Position numbers and translations under genes: made by a program. Shown in pieces: positions 11,230 to 22,591 of a stretch of DNA of 53,989 bases (position 1 is the stretch's first letter; each line of letters opens with the position of its first letter). A model generated the notes under the pieces. It saw only the letters and a program-made list of their open reading frames with translations, was not told the origin of the DNA and searched no databases. This DNA comes from Phoronis australis (taxonomy: Eukaryota; Phoronida; Phoronidae): assembly GCA_002633005.1 (NCBI GenBank), contig NMRA01000839.1, forward strand, positions 62,558 through 116,546, in the 5' to 3' direction.

Positions 11230-14200
11230 CTAGTAAAGCATGTACTAGGTGTTAGCATGTTGGGATTACCCAAACACAGTTATCAACATGTAAATCTATT
11301 GAGTTTTGAGAAAGAATGATAAAAATATTGGATCATATACGCCAATAAAACTGCAAGGGACATGAAAGCTCATTCACTATAGGCTTCTTAATAACAACAT
11401 ACCTACTCTACACTTCACTCGCTCACAGCGCCCTCTCTTCAGAAATAACAATATTCAAGCGATAGTAAACTCTTTTACAGCGATACTACAGAGAGGAATA
11501 GACAATTTTCGTAATTCAGTAATTTATCGACGCCTGCACCTGAGTAGCGTACGTGTATTTCTGAACCTACAGGTCAGTCAGAATTACCGAATATTACTTC
11601 GTTCTTTAATCAATGGGAAGCCAGTTTCATGATCAGTTCGTACATGACAAGGAAAGACTGTATACATGGGGATGAAGGGCCATCGTAAGGAAGCTTTTCA
11701 CCTGAGCGCCACCTATCGTTTCATCCCTTTTATGAGAATACCCTCTAGGACGACGTTCCTTACCCACTAAGAAAGGTGTTATAATTAGTCAAGTAATGTT
11801 CCCAGTTTCGCCACAAAGAGATACCTTGTGAGAACTTACTGCAATATTCCAACATTCGGGTTTTTTCCAACTTTCTTAAACCGGAAGTGAATCCCAATTT
11901 TCTTAAGAGTTTGTTCTACTGGGATCATTTCAAAATTTCGACGATTCATTTGAATTGTAAAGTCACAAATAAGTTTAAGCCACATACGCGCTTACCTGCT
12001 GCGACTCAGCAAACATAATTAACTTTGAATACACAGTTGGCATAGACGAGTAGATCTGATGGCGCACGTGTTGTAGAAATGGCCCCATGGGAGTCACGTG
12101 GTGTAACATGATGGTCTTTCCGAAGTTTAAATGCACAATGCCAGGACCAATCTGAAATTACCGATCAAGCGCAGTAAGGCACGTGTGACAGCGATACCCT
12201 TCAACATTTTGTTCGCTGCGTTGTGGACTGGACTGTCCGTGGCCCCGTATAACATAGATTTTAAAGATGCACGAATGCTCTCCCTGTTGTGGAAGATGAA
12301 ATGTTTGGAAAACTAAAGCACGTGAATACCGTTTCTGAAAGATGTCGCCACCGACTGAAGAGGCCAAACTTTACTCGAGACTGGATCACAATCTTCAGTT
12401 CAAACGCAGCTTCTTGAATGAAAAGGAAAACTTTTATATTTGCGTCCACAAACGGCGAAATACGAAATCATAGCACCAACAGTTTCAACGTGTCGTAGGC
12501 TCAGCGTCCATTTACATGTTGGCTAGCGTGAGCGTTAAAAATCATTTGCTACATTTGACCGACTTCGCGGTTCCGCGGGGTCTTCAGGCTAATAGATCTG
12601 ATTGGTCTTAAGCCGTAGGTCATACCGGCCGAGGACTAATCTTAGTCGGTTAACCTGGCAAAACCGGCGAAGTCAATCAAGTGTATGAAGTGGCTTATGC
12701 CTACCAGGCGAATGACGTCAGCGTAGTTTGGTAAAATGTTCAAAACGAACCAAACGCCCCACGAACGCTACCCACTAGGTACTATGGTGGTTATTCCTGA
12801 GAACGTAGTTGATAGATAATTATGTTTCATTGGTATGTTCCATAGTTTACTGGAAGTTGCTTAGTGACCACCACCAAGAGGAGGCCAGGCCAGTGGTTAG
12901 CTATTACACTATTTGAAAATATTCTGTAGGATACTAGACTATTAGTGCAGGATTGTGTAACATCGAGCCAGTCGGGCTGGAAATTTTAGAAACCTAGAAC
13001 ATATGTGAAGAGTTATTGGACAGAATCAGATTCCAGAACCAGAATATTGAAACCGAGACCTCTCGGTCAAGGGTCAAGGGAAGTCAGCAAACAAACCATT
13101 CAACCAAATTCACGATTCTGATCAGTTATGGTTGTTCAAGAAAAGATTTGTCAATAAACTCTAACCTAATGCATTACCTGCGATACGTTTACAGGAATGG
13201 TGGACGGGGATATTCGAACACCGAAAAATTCCAGAGAGGCAGATACTTTCAGCACGCCGACGTGTTTCATTGGCGCCTCCTGAGCGGTCCATGATACATC
13301 ATGAAAGTTGTGCTGTGTGAACGAATGCAGAACGTTGTACTTTTTGCGCAGGTCAGTTCCTGCCAAAATACTTTCCTTGTGAACGAAGTTGAGATGACCG
13401 AGATCAGCGCCGTTTTCTGGAATGTCCTGAAAACAAATCGTCAAACTCATCAATATGCCAGAAAAATAAACGAGCACTATCCTCACTCACCACGACACCC
13501 AAAACGAAAAGTTTAAGTCTACACAAGGTTATGATACAGACCCGTAGCCAGAGGGGTTGACCGAACCCCCCTCCAAGAAAAAGGTCCAGCCCCAGCCTAT
13601 CCGATAGGATAAGATATGATTTAGATGGACAACAAAATTGTTGTAGCTACTAGTCTTATTAAACACAATCATAAGCAAGTTACTATTAATTTTGAGTTTG
13701 CTTCCGATCTAAAGCGCTTTACATAATCACCGGGTCGTGTCCGGCCCGAGTGGTGACTGCGTAGATGACGATCAAGGGAGGCTTTATGTTATTCATCGGC
13801 ATTGAAACCTCTAGAACATAGGGTAACACGGGAGTCTAAAAGTACATGTAAACGTCTATGCCTAGACCAAACTATATAGCATTGATAGAGCTCCCCAAAA
13901 GTAGTGCGGTGTGAATGCCTTAAAATCAACCAAGAAACAAAACAGCAGAAAATGGGTTTGTTATTTGCTACTTTGGTGTACTTTCTAGCATAGTACGGAT
14001 AAAGTGCAGGCATTTTCAAATTTCGAATTGAAAGTGATCGTCAAATATCTTGTTCATCAAGTGTTCACTTTGATTGCGGATTGACACGCATGCGTGTACA
14101 GGTTTGTGCGTTTCCGTTCTTTTAAATTCAGTACACGCTGACGGTAAGTTCGCTGACTACTCTGTCGTTTCTCAAAACTTAGTCATTTAGCTGTGACATT

Positions 14201-17200
14201 TTTTTTTGCACTGAGAAATCCCCGAATGTTCACATTATTAGGTGAGTCTAGACCTAATTAAAACCTTGGTCAATGAAGAAAGTCTTCTATTGTTAATCAA
14301 TGTCAATGGTGCACAGCCTCGTAGATTAGCCATACGAGCAACAATCTTGATGGAAGAGATTTCCAAGGTTACATGTCCGAAGGTTCACTGCTCCGAAGGT
14401 TCGCTACCTTCGAAAGTTCACTACTTGGAATGTCCAACATTCCGAAACCAGAACTCCGACAGTTCATTACTCTGATTTTCTAGTAATGATTCAGAACAGA
14501 CATGAATAAAGTATTGTATTTGTGTTCATTTAATAACCATTTAAAGAGTGTGCAAGATTTCAATAGTCTCAAAATGTTTATTTACATTGTTTACAGAAGA
14601 GCTCAGTTCCAATCACTGGTAATCGTGATTCTTCAATTTAACTAGACTCATTCTCGATAAGGGACAACATCTGGGGCACGGGTCCGAGATGCGGCGACCA
14701 ACGGTGGTTTTATATTTAAGAAGACTGAATGAGACTTCGTGAAGACTGACAGGGACAGGTTAGCCTACTAACTACATTTAGTCTCCACCCGGCCGTACGA
14801 TTAGTTCCGGTGGGTGAGGTTGAAGCGCAGCGGCCCTAAACTTTCTTGTCGCGCTGTGAGATGATGCGATCTTGACATGGGATTGATGAATGTATCGTGG
14901 TTGATAATTCATCAAAATTTCTTTAAATGCAAGTACGTACTCGTTTTTCCGTAACAGTAAGACATGCAAACAATTTCACATGCACATGAAATCCAAACAA
15001 AGTGATTTACTAGCCGGGTGTATTGTTGTTGGTATACTTGCATCTAATAACCGAAGTGTCGTTTATTAATTTTTGCATGTAAAAGTACAACAGTTACACC
15101 TGAGTCAGAAATTTTAGACAATTTCGGAGTAGCAAACCTTCGGAGTGGTGAACATTCGAAGTAGTAAACCTTCGGCATAGTGGGCTGTTCTCATTTCCAG
15201 CGATGTAAGCAACTTTTAACAAAAATACAACCAGATGAAAAATTACGTCATCATTCTCCCACTAAATATTGCCGTCCAAGTATGTAATGGGGTGTAATCT
15301 CTCATTTAAAAAGCCCGATTTTAAAGTTTGGCAGGAGGTAACGCGAGAACGTTAGGCTTGTATTTATGGATTACATTACGTCTCAATTTGAGTCCCGTTT
15401 CAGGGGCGGATCCAGGATTTTGAGTTAGGAGGGGGGAGGGCACGGAAGAGTAATAGCCAGGGTTTTGCCCGTCAGACATTCGGACCCATGAACTGCCAAA
15501 TGGAATCTGGCATAATTTTAGGGGGGCATGGCCCCCTTGCCCCCNCCCCCTCTCTAAATCCACCACTGCGTTTTTTGCGAGCAACCGTCACGACATCCTC
15601 ACTTCTGGTATTACCAATTCCGTCTTATCTCAGGGAGACATGGAGCTGAGAGCCATCGTTGCCGTGGATACATTCCTGTCCCCATAATTAAGCTTCAAAC
15701 GCCCTACCGAAAACTCGAGTGTCGACGTTTGAAAAAAGGTCCCCCTTTCTAGAAATTCGAACCACCCTCGCGCAATGCTGGCTACGGGCCTGCGATATAC
15801 CACACTAAGTATATGAAAGTCTATACTCTACCGTTTCTAAACCACTCAATATAGGTGTGCCTCAACGTAATACAGATACCTTTCGATGTCGTTAGCGGGT
15901 CATACACGGCATCGGCAACGACGACAATCATAAACAACAAACAACAAAAAAATGGCAGGCCAATAGTTTTGACCAGGTTACCCAGTCCTGCCATTACTGG
16001 ACATTATTTGATACCAACCATAGATGGTCATTCACTCCAAGATTGGGCTGATTCATACCAATAATAATACACACAACTATCAAGTAACGGAAGGAAATGC
16101 CAACAACTGCGCAGACGTAGAGAATCACGAAGAGACGAATAAAGTTTTGACCAATAATAATAATGATAATGATAAACTTAATATATAGAGGATCAATTAC
16201 AATAGATATTAAAAACATGCTTTAGCCAAAGGCTAATATACGGCACGGTCCTCTTACCTTCAAACGTTTAAAAATTTTTTTGATTCTGAAAATACGTAAC
16301 TACTTGCAACGCTGTAATAGAAGCCCACCTGGATATGGCACGTGACAAAATGTTCAGTTCGACCTCCGTAGGAATATACACCGTCCCTCATCTCGTCAAT
16401 GACAGGCGGATACCACGTGGGCTCTGTATCTTCGGCGTGGTACCAAAGATACACGTGATCATTGCATTCCAAGACTTTGTAAGACTTAACTTTAGCGATG
16501 GACGGAACTGAATATGCAAAAAAATAGTTCTGTGTAATAATACTCTACAAATGCTTAGACGTTAGGTTAAAATTCGTAATTCATAAAATGCTGGCGTGAC
16601 TCATTTGAATAAAACGCTAATATATGAATTATGTATCTAAACGACCTTTTAAATTTACGACTCGGTGCGCGCATGTTTTGGAAGACAATACGAAGTCCGC
16701 CATTGTCAAGTAATTGCAGATAACGCAGTGTGGATTCATCCAACAAACATAACCATATTCAAAGTTAGCCTGCATAAATTCAATGGACGGTAATTCATCA
16801 CACAACGTCAATGCGCATGTTTGTGTGTGATAAACGAAGAGATTTTTAAAGCATATTAAACCTTTTTTTCAACCAATCCTCTTTACGTCACCTGCTAATG
16901 CAGCATTTTCGTCAATCTTGAAAGATAAATGCAGCAGTCAACTAAAAACTCATACCGCCCATCTCACAAATCGAACATTAGGATCCATGGTGGGTGGTCT
17001 TTTCCCCCAGTGTCTGTAATTTGCTAAAATCATAGGTCACGCTTTCCCCTTTAGTAGATTTTGGAAAGAGTACTCGATTCCTCAAAAGTTTGAGCGTTGT
17101 CGAGGGTAACAGAGCATTATTTTGTTTGGGAGAACTGCATAGGAAAATTGTTTCTAGTATCTGTTAATTGAATAAAAAACGGATTTTGTATCCTTTTAAA

Positions 17201-19811
17201 CAAGTTCACGCTGAGCTCATCTGTGCCTGACAGAGATGTAAACCTGTCGACCATTTCCGATCACATTGTAACATAAATCTATGTCGTATAGTTAACCTTC
17301 ATCAGTTCTCGTTGATTTCGATAACCACTTAGGTGTGACAAGATCTTTAATTACTCACTTTTTTCAGCATACGGTATACTCGTGCATTGTCCGTCGTGAC
17401 CTCTAAATTTCCAACCGTGGAAGGGGCACTCTATGCAGTCGCCAAACACCCGACCTCCCACTGTCAGGTCAGCACCCATGTGTGGACAGGTAGAATCGAT
17501 GGCGTGAACCTCGCCACTCTCATCTCGGAAGACTGCCAGAGAAAGACCTATAGCACAAATGAAGATAACTAATTTAAAAAAAGTTATGAAGGCAATATTA
17601 GAATCTGAAATCAAGCGTGTTTTTTTGTTTTCACTTCTTACTGAAATTTATTCACTGGATAAACCTGTTAGGAGCTAGTATTGAGGTAAGCATTGCCAGA
17701 TGTAATACTGGGTTAACCTAGAGGACTAGATAGAGTTATAGTCCGTTGCTAGATGTAATACTGGGTTAACCTAGAGGATTAGCTAAAGTTCTAGTCCATA
17801 AAACTTTTCATTAATGTTAGATAATATCCAGATATTTTGAACCCCTTGCTTATTGTTGAGATCAGTGGGTACCTTATAAAGTAAACTGCCACTGACTGCA
17901 GGAGGAAGATGTCGACAACCAAAACGTGACAACGAATCAGACGGTCACAAATGTCCGGCAAGATTGAAGAAGTGAAAACTAAATTGGAATTTGGTTATAA
18001 AGAGCGCACAACGTCACAGGTTCTCAGCTGCCACGTGCACTTTAATAGCAAAGATAACGCTTTCTGGGAATCTGAGACTTCTGTTCTGCGACGCCAGGTA
18101 TTTGTGAGGAAAAACGGGGAGATCACGTGCTTCGCTTGTAATGCATGACAATATTTGGATTTGGTAGACGTACGCGGTTTCGCCAAACTCGCAAGAAACC
18201 ATCCTCACGGAACCAACCCGGCTCCATCAGTCGATAAAATCATGTACACGTAAAATATCTTATTGTCTGTGAAAATGATTTATTTGTATTTGTAATCATA
18301 TGTCATTGTAATCTTAACATCTGTTTATTAATTTATGTATTTGTGTATAATTGTATATGAATTTCTTTGTATTAGTTTAGCCCAGATACAAAGATACAAT
18401 ATCTCTTGTCGCTTTCTGGGTCTGTATATTTATTCTACTGAGTATTTCATTATAAACATTCAAAAAAGCAGCTCCATCTTTGTGACAAGTATTCGAGAGA
18501 CATGCCCTCCCAAGCAACTCAGTGCAACAAAGGAGAGACGCCCGCCTTCATCGATGACAAAATCTAAGGGTGTAATAGCCAGGTCCCCCGAGTTACGTAA
18601 AAGTTATACATTGTATTATATCGAGAGTTATGCAGCATTTTTTGAACAACGCATTTTACGACATCCAACAGTGCAACTTATCCAGCGGACACGCCGTATA
18701 TAGCCAGGCCCTTGTCGTGATTAATATCGGATAATTAGCCAACAAAGATTTATTGCTTTTTAAAAGCGGTTGTAATCCCACCGCCCAATGTAAAAGGCAA
18801 CTCTGATTTCATTCAATTACTGGCCTGAAATCGGTTTCAAATTGTTCCTTAGTTCGTGAAGCTTTGATATCAGGCTGTACGAGCTGGCTTGTAACGGTGT
18901 GTCCTTTTACGTGCACACCATGCACTCAAAGACAATCCAACTGTCAATTTTTGTAAAATAACATGAAAATCACTTCTCATTCGAGAATAGAACAGAGATC
19001 AAAGTACAGTGGCAAGTGGCCTAAACCAAAAGTTTGCTATTCGGACGGGACGCGGTTTTACACTACCGCTTTAAATAACAGTTCGTCTATTACCTAAATA
19101 ATCTGCTCTTGTAATTTCACCTGCCTTGAGAAAACGAGATTCTGCGATACAAAACCAGCCGTTGGGAAACACCGGAAGTTCACAATCTCCGTCCCCAGAC
19201 TGTTTCTTCTTTCGAAAAACCTGAAACAAAAGAAACGCATTCTTGAATACGTCCACAGTGTATAATGCCTCCAACAATCTGAGAAAATTATCCACCAAAT
19301 GGTCTTGGAAAGGAGTAATTTGGTGACAAAGCGGTATAGTAAAGCGTGAATCGTTAAAACCAGTGACGGTACACACTATAGGGTTCGGAGCCTGCATAAT
19401 ACTTTGACTACACCGTAAATCTGCAGTTAAGGGAAACAAAGGTAAGACAACATTAGTTCTCCACAAAACAAAACAATTCAAAACTATATGTTCGTTTCCC
19501 AACGTGCTATTCACACTAGCCATGATACTTTCGCTCAGTCTCGCTTTAAGCGTTATACATACCATATTTGCCAACTCTTTTTTTGACAGGAGAGACTGTC
19601 CAACTCCGGGCACATACGAGACGTCTTCAAGCTTCATTCGGCGGTCAATAGGAACAAACAATAAGTGATAGAGCGCCATCACAATCACTACAGTTAACAC
19701 AACCGCCATCATTTCTGTGATCGAGTGTTGTGTAACATAGTCTACAGCATCCATGCAACCTTGGCTCGTGATTAACCACAGTTTACAAAGTGCAGTCGTG
19801 ACAAACTGCAT
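11062..19811 (-). CDS. nvd: Rieske oxygenase, Neverland/DAF-36 family cholesterol 7-desaturase, complete seven-exon gene
   Basis: Exons (5' to 3'): 19811-19563, 19220-19094, 17547-17359, 16507-16329, 13436/13426-13178 (acceptor gives 13426), 12151-11996, 11229-11062. All phases agree and the product is 438 residues, the usual size for Neverland. Order: short N-terminus; transmembrane segment about residues 31-55; K-K-E-L-A-N-M and L-P-V-F-P-N-G-W-F; Rieske [2Fe-2S] ligands C146-x-H148...C166-P-F-H169; then [13 protein letters not shown] (D256, H259, H264), the mononuclear iron motif; I-G-P-G-I-V-H-L; C-terminal R-R-W-Y-S-Q-F-Y-S. The family converts cholesterol to 7-dehydrocholesterol at membranes. 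ATG at 19811 is the first in-frame Met; the frame stays open to a stop at 19871-19869 but without an earlier ATG. Closely related Rieske desaturases with other sterol substrates cannot be excluded. Confidence 0.93.
11230..11995 (-). other. nvd intron 6, nothing coding seen
   Basis: 766 nt. A GCCACCTATCG box near 11708 (GATAGGTGGCGCT on the minus strand) resembles a CTCF core; otherwise unremarkable. Confidence 0.5.
11996..12151 (-). CDS. nvd: nvd exon 6
   Basis: Acceptor AATTTCAG, donor CAGCAG|GTAAGC. It encodes [22 protein letters not shown] and the helix with M-F-A-E-S-Q-Q. The segment matches the I-G-P-G-x-V-x-L block that follows V-x-Q in the family. 52 codons. Confidence 0.9.
12555..12680. 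mobile_element. 126-bp TIR element (MITE) in nvd intron 5, copy 1
   Basis: Left end TTGACCGACTTCGCGG, right end CCGGCGAAGTCAATCAA, which are inverted repeats of each other. A near equal-length element with the same ends sits at 33159-33287 in an EF-hand gene intron. Confidence 0.7.
13178..13426 (-). CDS. nvd: nvd exon 5 (mononuclear iron centre)
   Basis: Acceptor TTGTTTTCAG, donor CGCAG|GTAATG. It begins [19 protein letters not shown], with the D-x2-H-x4-H metal motif, and ends F-F-G-V-R-I-S...V-N-V-S-Q; 249 nt, phase 0 at both ends. Confidence 0.93.
13545..13615. repeat. Fragment of a CCCGTAGCCAG-ended dispersed repeat
   Basis: GACCCGTAGCCAGAGGGG followed by AACCCCCCTCC. The same CCCGTAGCCAG terminus occurs inverted at 15785-15795 (CTGGCTACGGG). 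They look like ends of a small TIR element family. Confidence 0.4.
15401..15568. mobile_element. 168-bp non-autonomous hAT-like element with 5-bp target duplication, copy 1
   Basis: Begins CAGGGGCGGATCCAGGATTT and ends AAATCCACCACTG, an imperfect inverted pair. It is flanked by CGTTT (15396-15400) and CGTTT (15569-15573). A second copy is at 51976-52136. CAG...CTG termini with a 5-bp duplication suggest the hAT group with 5-bp sites; the superfamily is inferred. Confidence 0.75.
16329..16507 (-). CDS. nvd: nvd exon 4
   Basis: Acceptor ATTCAG, donor ATCCAG|GTGGGC. It encodes [10 protein letters not shown], then [17 protein letters not shown] and [10 protein letters not shown], the strand leading to the iron motif. 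179 nt plus one carried base equals 60 codons. Confidence 0.92.
16508..17358 (-). other. nvd intron 3, nothing else seen
   Basis: 851 nt between the Rieske exon and exon 4. No coding signal or repeat recognised. Confidence 0.55.
17359..17547 (-). CDS. nvd: nvd exon 3 (Rieske [2Fe-2S] domain)
   Basis: Acceptor GTGCTATAG, donor AAA|GTGAGT. It encodes [24 protein letters not shown], and then C-P-F-H-G-W-K-F: both halves of the Rieske cluster motif are in this one exon, 17 residues apart. Confidence 0.95.
17695..17803. repeat. 53-bp direct tandem duplication in nvd intron 2
   Basis: AGATGTAATACTGGGTTAAC followed by CTAGAGGA occurs at 17698 and again at 17751, with the flanking GTT.TAGTCC also repeated: two copies, few mismatches. 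Confidence 0.75.
17804..19093 (-). other. Rest of nvd intron 2, no gene seen
   Basis: The longest open frame (18335-18703, +) has no recognisable motif and AT-biased composition; I treat it as chance. Confidence 0.5.
19094..19220 (-). CDS. nvd: nvd exon 2 (proline/glycine-tryptophan segment before Rieske domain)
   Basis: Acceptor TTGTTTCAG, donor TTTAG|GTAATA. It encodes V-F-R-K-K-K..., then [14 protein letters not shown] and A-D-Y-L, the standard entry into the Neverland Rieske domain; phase 1 at its end. Confidence 0.9.
19221..19562 (-). other. nvd intron 1, in-frame and stop-free
   Basis: 342 nt (114 codons), phase 0, GTATGT donor and TTTGTTTCAG acceptor. It contains no stop in the frame of the flanking exons, so its retention would insert 114 residues rather than truncate. 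Its removal restores the family junction between the N-A-N-M and basic segments. Confidence 0.75.
19563..19811 (-). CDS. nvd: nvd exon 1 (start codon, membrane anchor)
   Basis: ATG at 19811-19809 (MQFVTTALC). It encodes the hydrophobic anchor [18 protein letters not shown] and ends K-K-E-L-A-N-M, phase 0, at donor ATG|GTATGT. Confidence 0.88.
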
Positions 19812-20339
19812 CTTTTCAGTTCCCGTGAGCTTTCTTCTCAACTTTTGACTGTGGACATGCGTAGTGGTTTAACAGAAGCCAATGGTTTCAAACTACTAAG
19901 CTTTTAAGTCGCACACAAAACTATCCTTGTTTCAACAGGCTTGGCAACTGGACACCGCAGTGAAGAACTAGAAAGCGTTCTTCCTCGTTATGAAGACATT
20001 TCTGAGAAATCGTATCCCGCACGCTCAGTTTGTTCTGTACGAATAATTATCTAAAAAAGGAGAACATATTTTAATACGTGCTTTGTGTGAAAGACTCGAG
20101 TTCTAAGCACTCTTAAGGGCGTGTTACACTGACATAAAATGTAACTTCATGTCGTTTTTTGCACAAAGTCCAAACGGAAACCAATTGTAAGCAGGCATAA
20201 GTATCACAACAAGCTGACAAAAGGTCGTAAAATTATGATATTTTAGTGAAACAGGCCCCAGAATATTGCATTCTCGTATGTAAGACCAACCGGGGCGTGT
20301 CGACAGATGTTCCGGAACAACTGTTTGGAGATCAACAGT

Positions 20340-21290
20340 TGTAATTGTGCCTAGAGCACGTACGATTAACTCACTAGGGGTCGCCACAGTAGTCGAACCC
20401 ATGCGAAAAATCAGTGTCATCTGGGGACTTTCAATCATAATGATCCTTTTAATGCTTGAGCAGCTAGATGTAGGGAGGTGGATATCAAAAAAACATAGTG
20501 AAACTTTTTCAAATTACCAGCAGGTAGCACAGAACACGTCAAACCTGTCCGAAAATGGGATGGCGCCATTGTCTCTTTCATAGATCAAACTAATAAATGC
20601 AAAATTTTATGAAAATTCTACCAGGAACTCGGAAGATACTGAAGGAGAAGCAAAATAATAGAACTGCCAATAGGGGACGCAATTGCAGTCGGAGTGGTCT
20701 GAAACTCGTCGTCATCTGATATCATTATCTCGATTGGAACGTATCTGCCAAATTTCACAAAGCCCCTCCAAATAGTTTGGAGATAAAGCCGTAGACGCAA
20801 AAATTTCCACTAGGAGTCGCCGCAGTTGTCGAACCTGTCCGAAAATCATTGTCAGTTTTAGTCTTCTCATAAGAAACTCATATGCCAAGTTCATGAAAAA
20901 TGAATCTTTGAGAAATTTGGCAGATGTGGAAGTCAAAAACGTGATCAAGTGTTTTTAAAATTGCCATCAGGTGGAGCAGGAGACGCCAAATCCGTTTAAA
21001 AACAGGAAGGCATCATAGTATCTTTAATAGAAACCTATCTACTAAATTTCATGCAAGTCCTTCATGGACCTCCAAATATACCGATGCAAACGTAAAAACC
21101 TAAAATTGCCACTAGAGGGCAATGCAGCAGCAGAATCAATCCGAAATTCGTGGTCTTCTGTCGTCGGCTATGTGCATCTGTAAAATCTCATTATGATCCT
21201 TTAAAAGGTTAAGGATATTCGGCCGCAGACGCAAAAAAATAAAACAAAACCGCTACAAAGGCGACACAGTAGTCGGACCCTTCCAAACGC
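20340..21290. repeat. About seven degenerate ~147-bp tandem repeats with a CTCF-like box, upstream of nvd
   Basis: A box like GCCACTAGAGGGC recurs with the C-C-A anchor at about 20371, 20517, 20667, 20807, 20964, 21109 and 21253 (steps 146, 150, 140, 157, 145, 144). Around each box are shared segments: before it a GCAGACGCAAAAA or AAAATTGCC stretch, after it GTCGAACCTGTCCGAAAAT-like text. The sixth box, CCACTAGAGGGCAATG, is close to the vertebrate CTCF consensus. The repeats are too diverged for long identical runs but clearly periodic. Their function is unknown. Confidence 0.7.
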
Positions 21291-22590
21291 AAACATCGGG
21301 ATTGCGTCACAGCCAACAATGCATGTATGACGCAGAACTATATATGCGGGTGATAATTCACATTCACCTCGCTTTGCGAAACCTCTCTAGTATACAAAGG
21401 ACACACAGAATAAGATCAGACACTGTAAACTGTATCCAGGTTGTTGTATGCGTTTCCATATGGCACGGAAGCCATTTTAAGTGATCTTTGATGTTGATGA
21501 AATGGGAGACTAAAGGATTGTCTCAGGCAACATGGCAAACACGAATAGACACTCTCAACTGACAAATCGCTCATGTCGCTGATCTTGAAAATTCTTGTCC
21601 ATTTATGTCTAAGCATTTTTATTAAACGCTTAAAGCAATTTCACGCGAAAATGGCAGAATGCCTATCGAACGCGCATGCATGCATAGACGGGTACAGAAG
21701 GAACCAGGGCACCTGACCCCCTTCAACTAGAGTTCATAAAAACAACAATGACATGTGCAAGCCTAGACTCAATAGGCAACTGGTAGACCACAGGTTGTCA
21801 TTGTTAGTCTAGTCTATTGTTAATCCTCTGTAACTGATTGTGTCTGTGTTTCATTACTTGTTGTTGGGCCTAGCAAGATGGCTACTGTGTTTTTTCTTCT
21901 GATGGTTTTTCAATAAACGCCGAAACGTGTCAAGCCAGTTTAAATCAGTCGCTGTTTTTGTTAACATATATGCTGCTACTTGACATCATGGGGGAAGTGG
22001 GATCTATAGACCACAAGAGAATAAACGATTTCTTTTTTATTTCTATAGACAATTGGGTGAAAAGAACCCGAAACCGAATTTCTACTCTATGTTTTCGAAC
22101 TCTCTTCAAAAGATCTACCATTGTTTTACTCTGATTTTCCTTTCCGTAAAAGCTAGACTCGCCTTTGACTAAGACTGATGCCACGTGTTGATTATGCTGA
22201 GATGTTGAAAATCGCTTTTAGCCTTGTCTACACACTCTGAATATCGGGAACGACTTGATCAACTTTCGCATAAAGAAATAGGTCATTACCTACAGAACTC
22301 TGATTATCCTATTCGATTTCATGCGCGAATTATGCCATTAGTATGGAGCGCCATGAGCCGCATTGTGTTGCTAAATTGAAGCATTTGCCATTCATGGTTA
22401 ATCGATACTATTGTTAATGTTTCAGGGTGAGCAACAAATGCTACCTCCTATTCTGGTTTCAAGCTATGTTGCCAAACTACTAGCAACTGAGTTAGACAAT
22501 CACAAATAGTCGTTTGTAATTCCCTAGTTCTCTATGCCTGAACACAGCGACACTCTCGTTAGGCCTAATAATTCCCAGTACCCTACAACT
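21291..22590. other. Intergenic, no gene seen
   Basis: A small inverted pair around 21745-21820 (AACAATGACA / GTCATTGTTA) is followed by a CAATAAACGCCGAAACGTGTC stretch near 21911 that looks like a retroelement 3' end. No coding region recognised. Confidence 0.45.
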
Positions 22591-22591
22591 A

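Larger units (their letters stand above)
13427..16328 (-). other. nvd intron 4, 2.9 kb, repeat-bearing
   Basis: The intron holds a TIR element (15401-15568), two CCCGTAGCCAG fragments (about 13549 and, inverted, 15785-15795) flanking G/C tracts, and one ambiguous base (15545) in a C-run. No exon-like frame is seen on either strand. Confidence 0.55.

Noticed and set aside
17951-18208. Overlapping short frames on both strands in nvd intron 2
   Set aside because: No family resemblance and no fit to the splice phases of the gene.
19812-19841. Start of nvd at 19841 (30 nt earlier)
   Set aside because: That codon is TTG. The first in-frame ATG is at 19811, and no ATG occurs between it and the upstream in-frame stop.
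20340-21290. CRISPR-like array
   Set aside because: The repeats are diverged, about 147 bp long with no constant repeat/variable spacer layout, and the genome is eukaryotic.
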